Positions 56,859 to 64,000 of a stretch of 64,000 bases of DNA are shown piece by piece. The notes below the pieces were generated by a model. It saw nothing but the letters and a program-made list of their open reading frames with translations. It made no database searches and was not told the DNA's origin. A program made the position numbers and the translations under genes. The stretch is from Aaosphaeria pasadenensis (taxonomy: Eukaryota; Ascomycota; Dothideomycetes; Pleosporales). The stretch is from contig JAKLMB010000002.1 of the NCBI GenBank assembly GCA_022813625.1, positions 1,860,001 to 1,924,000 of the forward strand. Direction: 5' to 3'. The stretch's first letter is position 1. The number at the start of each line of letters is the position of its first letter.

Positions 56859-59800
56859 GTTGAGTAATGTTAGATGTTACGGCGCATCGAACGCGAAGAC
56901 ACAAAAGCGCGGGATGGTCGATCGAGGTGTGGCTGGTGGCTGGAAGATGAAGGAAGAGGACCAGAACCACGACAAAGACAGGTGAAGAGTCGGTAGTCGG
57001 TCAGTGCTCTGGATGGCGTGGGCGGTGGCGGCAGTGCAAGACAGGGCACGATGGGCGCGATCAGCAGAAAGACGACTGCGATGCGCGATGGTGCAGGTGG
57101 TGAGTACGATAGAAGGAAAGGGAAGACGTCGTGTCGGTTAGGGGACGGTGCGAAACGGGCCGGCGGAGGGGGTGTGGAAGAGATACTTGTAACTAGCCTA
57201 AAGAACGAGTCGATAGGGCGAAGAGGAAGGAGATATATGTCTTAGGGGGAGTAGACAAAAAGAACAATGGTCTTGGAGGATTGAACAATGATTGACCCTT
57301 CACATCAGGCGAGTAGCGGGAGAGTCGTATTCTTTTGCGGCTCTTTTGGACAAACTTGTGTCTGGAGGTAGGCGTAGGCGTAGGCGTAGGCGTAGACGAC
57401 GGTGGTGAGCGGCGAGCCAGAGTGAGGGATCCCGTCGCCATTCAAGCGGTAGGCAGGTGCCTAATTATAGATAACAACCGTGGCCCAAGTCCAGGTCAGG
57501 CTATCCCCGATTGGGTCGCCAACCGTGCCTCATGATCCGTGACAGAGTGAATTCTAGCAAATCACCTCCTTTCGTGAGGAAAAGTAAGCTAATCTACCCA
57601 AAGGAGCTATTTTAAGGATCAATCTTAGCCTTCTGCAGTTCGGTCCTGCGCATTAGGTGGTTCCTGGCCCGGCCTAGCCTGGTCCCCTTCATCATCATCA
57701 CCATCATCAAACAATCATCATCCTTATCACTTTCCTTTCCCTCCTTCTTCAACCTGCAACAGTTACGCAATACATACAAACACACATAAACATCCACACA
57801 CATACCCGAGCGCACATACACACCCCTACGTGCATGAGCACATATAATTGTCCTTTCGTTATAGATCACACAGGTCACCTCGAAACGTACACCAAATCAA
57901 CCCCCAGGCAGCACAACAGTGGGGAATGTTACCCATGCTCAATATCTTGAGGTGTCAGATTGCCACACCTTTGCAATACCCTCAATACTCAGTAACATGG
58001 GTTCTCGGTTGGTTCGGGTCAGGGGCAATTGATTCATCTTTCATCACCCATAGGTTACTCCCAGAATATACAACGTCAAGCGAGGTGATCACTATCATCG
58101 GTTGCGTAGATACATGATACGAATACCTTGACTCGGTACCTTGCAGATTGGACAAATCTCCTAATGCAGACCATTAATGATTAACCCAAAATACATGTGA
58201 CACCCCACACAGGTAGTTCACGGCAATAGAACATCATCAGACTGTATAGCTTCCAGGCTTGCAATTGTATAATCTAGAAATCCACTCGATTTATGATGGT
58301 GATGCTCTCGGTTCCCGAATAGATTCGTACATGTACATTATATACACCCACCCATCATAATATGTTCATGGAGTACCTGAGGTCCAAACTGAGCAGGCTA
58401 ACCTGCAAGAATGGCCTGCTCAGAAGTATACTCATCATTAGCTCACATTACCACGATATGAACGAACCTGTGCACAAATCAGAATCCAGCATAATACTAC
58501 GTGTTCCTGGCCTTCTCCACGGCAGACGTTGAACTTCTGGCCTTGGCACGGTAGATCCGCTTATTATTTATAGCATCGCGTGCATGCAGACCTGCATGCA
58601 GTGGTGGATCCTCTCAGACTTGAACATGGTCCACGCTTGTCCACACACACCCAAGTTCCAACCTCCAGAGCCCATATTGTTTGTAATCTTCTCTCTCCAC
58701 GACGGTTTTCTCCAGATATCACTCCGGTAAGAGCTGGGAATTTCGCAGGAGGAGTGAGTCCACATCTCACCTGCTTAGGCGCCGTACACATTATCGTTTC
58801 CGTCCTGATTCCCCCTCTGTTGATCTGTTGTCTTACTGGTCTACCACAATGAACAACTAGTGGGGTTGCAAGATCGACTTGGACCAGGCTGAACGCCCTG
58901 TCGCTCGACACGACGTCTGGTCCTCCACCTCATCTCATCACCGCACCCACCTCTCCAGAAAATCCCCTTTTGCTTCTAATTGAAGAAACAAGAAGACCGG
59001 GATTCACTCTCTCCTAGAAGCGTTTCATCTTCAACGAACCCTTTTCCCCAAGTTCCCAGTCTGCAAGTGCTTATGTTTATTTATTTCTCCTCATCCTTGA
59101 CTGTTGCCGTCAACTGCAATATCACCAGACTACAGCTCTACCGACATCCTCAGGTAAATGTCTGGGCTAGGGTGAACCAGGCCTGTAGATTCTCCTCGGC
59201 GTGGTTTCGGCATCGATGATTACGTAGATCAGAAGACAACCAGTGCATCAAGAATAGATACGCAAGGAGATGATATCACAGGGTCGAGAAAACATACGTG
59301 CACACCAACCACATGAAACGTCAGATTATGTGACCATCTCTCGATCCTCGAATTCATTGAACGGAGATTAGATATGACCTTCCCCTTCTAATCCTCCGTG
59401 GAGATGGTGATCACAGCTTAGGGGTAGTAATATGATGCCCATGGTATGAAGTGGCTGCATGGATGGCTTCCTGCACACGCGATCAGGAACAATGGTAGTG
59501 CAGTGCAGACATTTCTATTCTTAAAATGTCCTATATGTTCAAAAGTCTACCAAGCAAATACCTATTCTACGAGAATGAAAACGAGATGGCTCTTTTCGGG
59601 GTTGTGCACTCCACGAAAATGGTCAAATGGGGGTAATGGTAACTCAAACGCTAGAGCGACTTGCTCCGAGAACGACTTTGTTGGGTATCTTGACTACGAT
59701 GCAGCACTGTAACGCAGTACGAGAGAAAAAGCCTATCTATTTGGTAAACCATGGAGAAGAAAGGAAACTCCCCAACACGAAAGTATCAAACTTATAAATT

Positions 59801-60016
59801 GCAATTCCGCCAAGAATAAATAAACAATCAAAGACTAACTTGAAAGTATTGAAAGCAGAACAGGGTATTATTACGCATTTGGGGGGAGTGGGAGAAAGCA
59901 AACAGATAATGGGGGTATCAAAGCTCGGCACGCCGATGGGGAAAGGGGCAATGCAAAACAATTGACTGTGATGGCTGCTTTCGCTTATACAAATGGTCTT
60001 GACGGAGTCAAGCAGT
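56859..60016. other. 3.2 kb spacer upstream of RLM1
   Basis: Contains the RLM1 promoter and the MSB1 3' region. Features: a GGCGTA hexamer repeat at 57371-57394, CAT-rich repeats near 57690-57722 and 57741-57760. The frames at about 58.5-59.7 kb are short and featureless. No supported gene. Confidence 0.55.
57371..57394. repeat. (GGCGTA)n tandem repeat
   Basis: Four copies of GGCGTA followed by a degenerate copy. Confidence 0.85.
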
Positions 60017-63000
60017 TTATCTCATTCCTGGTGGTGGAGGCTGCTGTCCCTGTCCCTCCATGTTGCCGGTCAGTTGGGCAACTCGTGCCTTGATACGAGC
60101 AACACGACTCTCGATCGTCTCCTCTCCACTCGTCTCGCCCTCATCGGTCCTCACACTTTGGCTATGGCTTCGTCGCGATTGCTCCTCACTGAGTCTTGCC
60201 GCGCGCTCAGCTGCATTCTTCCGGATCTGAGCCCAGCGGTCTTGCGAAGGTACCGCCTGTTGGGAAAGATCAACAGAGGCCTCCGATAAATCATCCATCG
60301 TGGGCTCGTCATGCCTATGAGATGTAGCCTCAGGGTCTACAGATTGCGGAGGTTGGTTTGTATATGCGGGTGCAGCGGGAGGGATCGATTCAACCTCATC
60401 ATCCGTGTCGTCCGGAACAAAAGCAGGCATATCATCCATGGGTCCTTGGTCGAAACGTGAGAAAGATGGATCAGGAGCAGAGTGCTCTTGCGGCGCGGGG
60501 TTCGAAACTGCGGAATGGCTGTTGATGGATGCCGCAGGTTTGGGTTCGACTGCGGGCGAAAGGGCGGTCGTTGGCTCCACTGGCTCGGCAACGTAGGCAG
60601 GGGATCGATCGCGAGGTTGCGAAGTCTGTTGGGGTACGTACGATGCCGACCTCTCGGGCTCTACAAACGCCTCATCAGCGCTCGCACGAGGTGCTGGCTG
60701 GTTGGCTTCGGTCGAACCGGACGCATCGGCCTTCTTCTTTCCGAAAAGCTTCCTGAAGCCTCCTCCAGCAGCGTTCTTCTTCAGTTTCTTAGGGGGTGAT
60801 TTCTTTCCAACCTCTGGTAACGGCGCATCCTCATCGCCATGGGCTGCTCCTTGGACTGGCTTACGGTCTGGTACTGGTTTTCTGAATGCTGGGTGAGTGT
60901 CCAACTGTTCAGGCTGAACAGCGGGCTTCTCGTCTAAGGCATCAGAGGGTAGGGCTTTGTTCCTATCAGGTGCAGAGTGTGAACCGGAAGAGCTTTCCCC
61001 GAGATGAGGCACTGCTGCCGGCGCAGGAGATACGGGAGGCAGTGGAGACGGTGGGCTGGACTTTTGTTTGGTCTGAGGCTCCTCAGCCTCGGACTTCGGC
61101 AGGGATGGCAAGTCGCGGTTCGATAGGTCTCGGTGCAATGTTGGCGAACCTCCGTTGGCAGTTGAAAGAAGGTTGTCCCGAGAACCTTTGCCCGCTGTCA
61201 CGTCTCCGAGATACTGGGCACGAAGAACATCTCGATCCTTCGCGCCTTCCCCAAATTTTTTATCCCACTTCATTGCTGGGCCGGCTTCACTCAGGAGATG
61301 GGGTTGCAAAGTCAAGACGCTGTTGGTCTTGGTGGAGGCGGCATCGTCCATCCTGGCCCGACGTTGAGCTGTTTCTTCTGAGGCCTTCTGATCTCTCTCT
61401 GTCTGAGCTAATCTAGCAGCGGCGGCTTGTATACGTGCGTGTTGGTCAGGCCCAATGCTTGTCTTGCTCATGGGAGCAGCCGAAGTTGCGCGGCTATAGG
61501 GGTCTTTGACCGTCGCTGGCTTCTTTCCTGTGGATTTGCGCCTGCCTAAACGTCCGCGGCGAGTGAAACTGAAACGACCCTTCTTCTCTGCAATGTAAGC
61601 TCCTTCTTCAGGACCGGGAGAAGCGCCTTTAACCTGCTCTTCCATGACCAGCCATTTGGCGCCCGAAATTCTGGTTTCTATGAGAGTGCATCGCCCGAAT
61701 GCAGCCTTTCGTTCCACGGTCTCTTCGTCGGCAAGACTCGTCATCCAAACCCACCAGAAAGTATCATCAAGGTCGAATTGCGTGATACTGGCTAACTCAC
61801 CTGGCTCCAGCTCCTCCTCGGCTAGCAATCCAGGCCGCAAGTGGGATTGTGAGCTGTGGACTCTTTGCCCCTCTCCGATTGGGGGCAACACCTTGTCCGG
61901 TGGTAGCAAAAGAGGTGCTGGTGACGCATTTCCATTCTCATCAGCAAAGCCTGAGGAGAGGAAGTCAGCCCAGGATGGCGTAGTTGGTCGTCCGAAATCA
62001 GTATTCCTGGTACGAGGTCCAGAGCGAAGGGCAGAGAATTCCTTGGGGGAAGTAGTATTTGGTGTACCATTTGTGGTCGTGGAGACTGGGCTATCGAGAA
62101 GCCCGGAGAATCCGAGATCTTCAAATCGGGACCAGGATGCGTCTTGCTTTGCCCCGTCTGGAGAGGCTATCGATTGGTTGGTTGAAGATATACGTTCCAG
62201 GACTCTGCGGCATTCATCTGTCAGGGCTTGGACGGAATCCTCATATGCAGAGAATCGTTGCAGGGCCTCGTCATCGTCTCGATACTCGAAGTTCTTTGCA
62301 CGACGCAGTAAGGCGAAAGGCGTAGGCGATACTGAGTCTACTATCATTACAACCTTAGTAGTCGTGGTCTGCATAAGAAGCGGCGCTTGTGGCGGGTACT
62401 CGGTTTGAGAGACCAAAGCTTGAAGGGAACGCGGAAGGGAGGAGATGCCACCAATAGAAGCAGCGTCAGGCGAAAGTGACCGAAGGTAAGCGAAGAAAAG
62501 ATGACTGGCTGCATCTGCGGCCCTGCAAATTTAATGTTAGCAGAGGTTGACCAATATCAATGACGGAAGCCCACCTTTCCCATGAGCGGTAGCCTCCATC
62601 GAAGCCCTTGCCATCGTCGTTGATGGTGAAAGCCCACCAGCCGGCCATTCGAGAGAGCTTCCTACCACCCATACCGTTAGTCTTGCCGCGCGCTGCAACA
62701 GCTGCGAGTAGATCGAAGAAGTTAAACACGATCTGTTTACGAGCATCTGAGTCTACGCTCAGTGGTATGAAGGTGTCGTATGCGTGTCTGGCGAAGTTCG
62801 AGTCTGCGATACGGCTCAGTCAGTGGCACATACAATGCGCGAGTTAAGCAGATCTTACCAGATTCTCCCACTCGGAAAAGCTCATATACATCCCAAGTAA
62901 CAACGCCGCCGGGCAGCCTGCTCCAGCACCATTTGATTATACTGCAGAGAACCTGATCATGTCAACATTGCCATACCACCACATTAATAGCGGGAGACCT

Positions 63001-63356
63001 ACCAATGGTTCGGCCAATCGCAGCTCCTGCTGCAAACTTTCCCCAGTGAATTGGCCGGTGCCCTCGTAGGCTGCTCGAAAGTAACTCCTCACAAAGTTGC
63101 GCGCTGCGCTATGGTCGGACGCAGGTCGGAACGGCAACAGCAGAAATGGCATATCTAATGCCCTTGACTTCATCTCTTGCGTACATCCATTTACTAGCTC
63201 CTGAACCTCTTCGGGCGCTACATCTTTGCGCGACCATGCATCTTCCCATCGAGGCTTGGGCGGTGGGACAGGACCAGACTGCTCTGTGTACTTTCCTCCC
63301 TTGGATGCCGACCGCGGGCCATCCTTTGATTTGAAAACGTTTTTGAAGAAAGGCAT
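60017..63356 (-). CDS. msb1: Morphogenesis protein Msb1 family (Msb1/Mug8 domain)
   Basis: Scaffold linking Cdc42/Rho1 polarity and Pkc1 signalling at growth sites (family knowledge). Exons: 63003-63356, 62859-62952, 62575-62803 and 60017-62522; predicted 1060 aa (yeast Msb1 1137). The ATG at 63356 gives MPFFKNVFKSKDGP, the usual short basic start; the frame further upstream has no ATG. The N-terminal ~470 residues form the Msb1/Mug8 RhoGAP-like domain: ELVNGCTQEMKSRALDMPFL, KWCWSRLPGGVVTWDVYELF, then KQIVFNFFDLLAAVAARGKT and RKLSRMAGWWAF across the second and third junctions. The remainder is disordered and Ser/Pro-rich, with basic clusters (RRGRLGRRKS, KKSPPKKLKKN) and C-terminal helices (QDRWAQIRKNAAERAARLSE, VARIKARVAQLTGN). 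All exon phases agree. Next to RLM1. Confidence 0.92.
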
Positions 63357-64000
63357 GTCCTGAAGCGCAGGGGAGAGAGATTTAGGGCGCAAGCAGCATC
63401 TGCTGCTGATTACAAGGAAGGTATTACTAGCAGGCGCGGACGTGGGCTACGAAGTAACGAGGCGACGCGGCGTCGACGGCGGAGGACAGAGTCGAACGTG
63501 GACGAGGGTGTGACGATACACTATCAACGTGTGCAGTGTATGAAGTATGCGATATGAAGGCGATTGGGAGGGGGAGAGCGGCGGGCTGGCAGCCGGGTAG
63601 TTTGCGTAATAGGTGAAGGAGTATAGCAGGCAAGGTATGGATGGATGTTAAGGTAAAAGGGTGAAAGCGCGTGGTGAAGCTAAGGTACGAGTACTCTTAT
63701 TAGCTCAGTACGGAGTACTCAGGTATGGATAACTAGAAGATGGTATACGTCAGAATGCTGTTGCAAAATACTGTCTGTCAGTCGGTCGGACAGTCATACC
63801 TAGGTAGGATGCTATGCTGGTATACAATTCGAATCGATTACGATAAAAACCCCTTTCAGAACAAGAAAAAAAGGGAGAGAGAATGAGGAGAGGAAGAGTA
63901 GGTATGTAACTGGTTAGAGCTCAAGGCCAGAGATTAACAGTACAAACTAAGCTAATCATCTGAAATCCCCTATGGACCGACCTTACAGGCTTCACCCCCC
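63357..64000. other. MSB1 upstream region to window edge
   Basis: Contains TACGGAGTA at 63709 and TACCTAGGTA at 63797, within 100 bp of each other, then a purine-rich stretch (63860-63900). No gene was seen. Confidence 0.5.

Noticed and set aside
58000..59715. Several 60-115 codon frames in the RLM1 upstream spacer
   Set aside because: No consistent reading, no splice connection and no recognisable protein features.

Overview
The window is nuclear DNA from a filamentous ascomycete (Pezizomycotina). Most genes are split by 45-100 bp introns with GTRNGT donors, CTAAC/CTGAC-type branch sites and short branch-to-acceptor distances. The single-copy orthologues are fungal (Rlm1/RlmA-type MADS factor, Msb1, Sur7/PalI family, Pmt4, Yea4). 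Coding DNA is GC-rich, and spacers are long and rich in microsatellites. I cannot assign a class or species from sequence alone.

I support 20 protein genes and no rRNA, tRNA, CRISPR array or intact transposon. From left to right: eIF4A (+, 5' end outside the window); SNX4/Atg24 (-); mitochondrial adenylate kinase ADK2 (-); MDM38/LETM1 (+); AMP deaminase AMD1 (+); proteasome ATPase RPT1 (-), divergent from chaperonin subunit CCT4 (+); a conserved protein of unknown function (-); a 5.4 kb gene-free stretch full of simple repeats; ELMO/LMO1 (-); a small Cys-rich protein (+); two low-complexity proteins of unknown function (- and +); a SUR7/PalI membrane protein (+); SDH1 (-); RPL3 (-); PP2A B subunit CDC55 (+); UDP-GlcNAc transporter YEA4 (+); protein O-mannosyltransferase PMT4 (+); a penta-EF-hand protein (-); RLM1-like MADS factor (-); MSB1 (-).

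Most genes are housekeeping: translation (eIF4A, uL3), protein quality control (Rpt1, Cct4), mitochondrial energy and ion balance (Adk2, Mdm38, Sdh1) and purine metabolism (Amd1). A second group concerns the cell surface and Rho/PKC signalling: LMO1, the SUR7-like protein, YEA4, PMT4, RLM1 and MSB1, the last two being neighbours.

The least explained signals are in the spacers. A 9-mer, TACGGAGTA (either strand), occurs about 14 times and a perfect palindrome, TACCTAGGTA, four times; both are far above chance and almost all copies are intergenic. A degenerate 53-bp tandem repeat occurs in two different convergent spacers in opposite orientation. A 109-bp tandem repeat is interrupted by a 10-N assembly gap. 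At gene-structure level RPT1 carries an 8-nt microexon, AMD1 has either an upstream ORF or a cryptic 5' intron, and the 20.6 kb gene has a long open 5' extension without any ATG.

All exon boundaries were placed by hand from splice signals, phase and family knowledge. No RNA evidence or database search was available.
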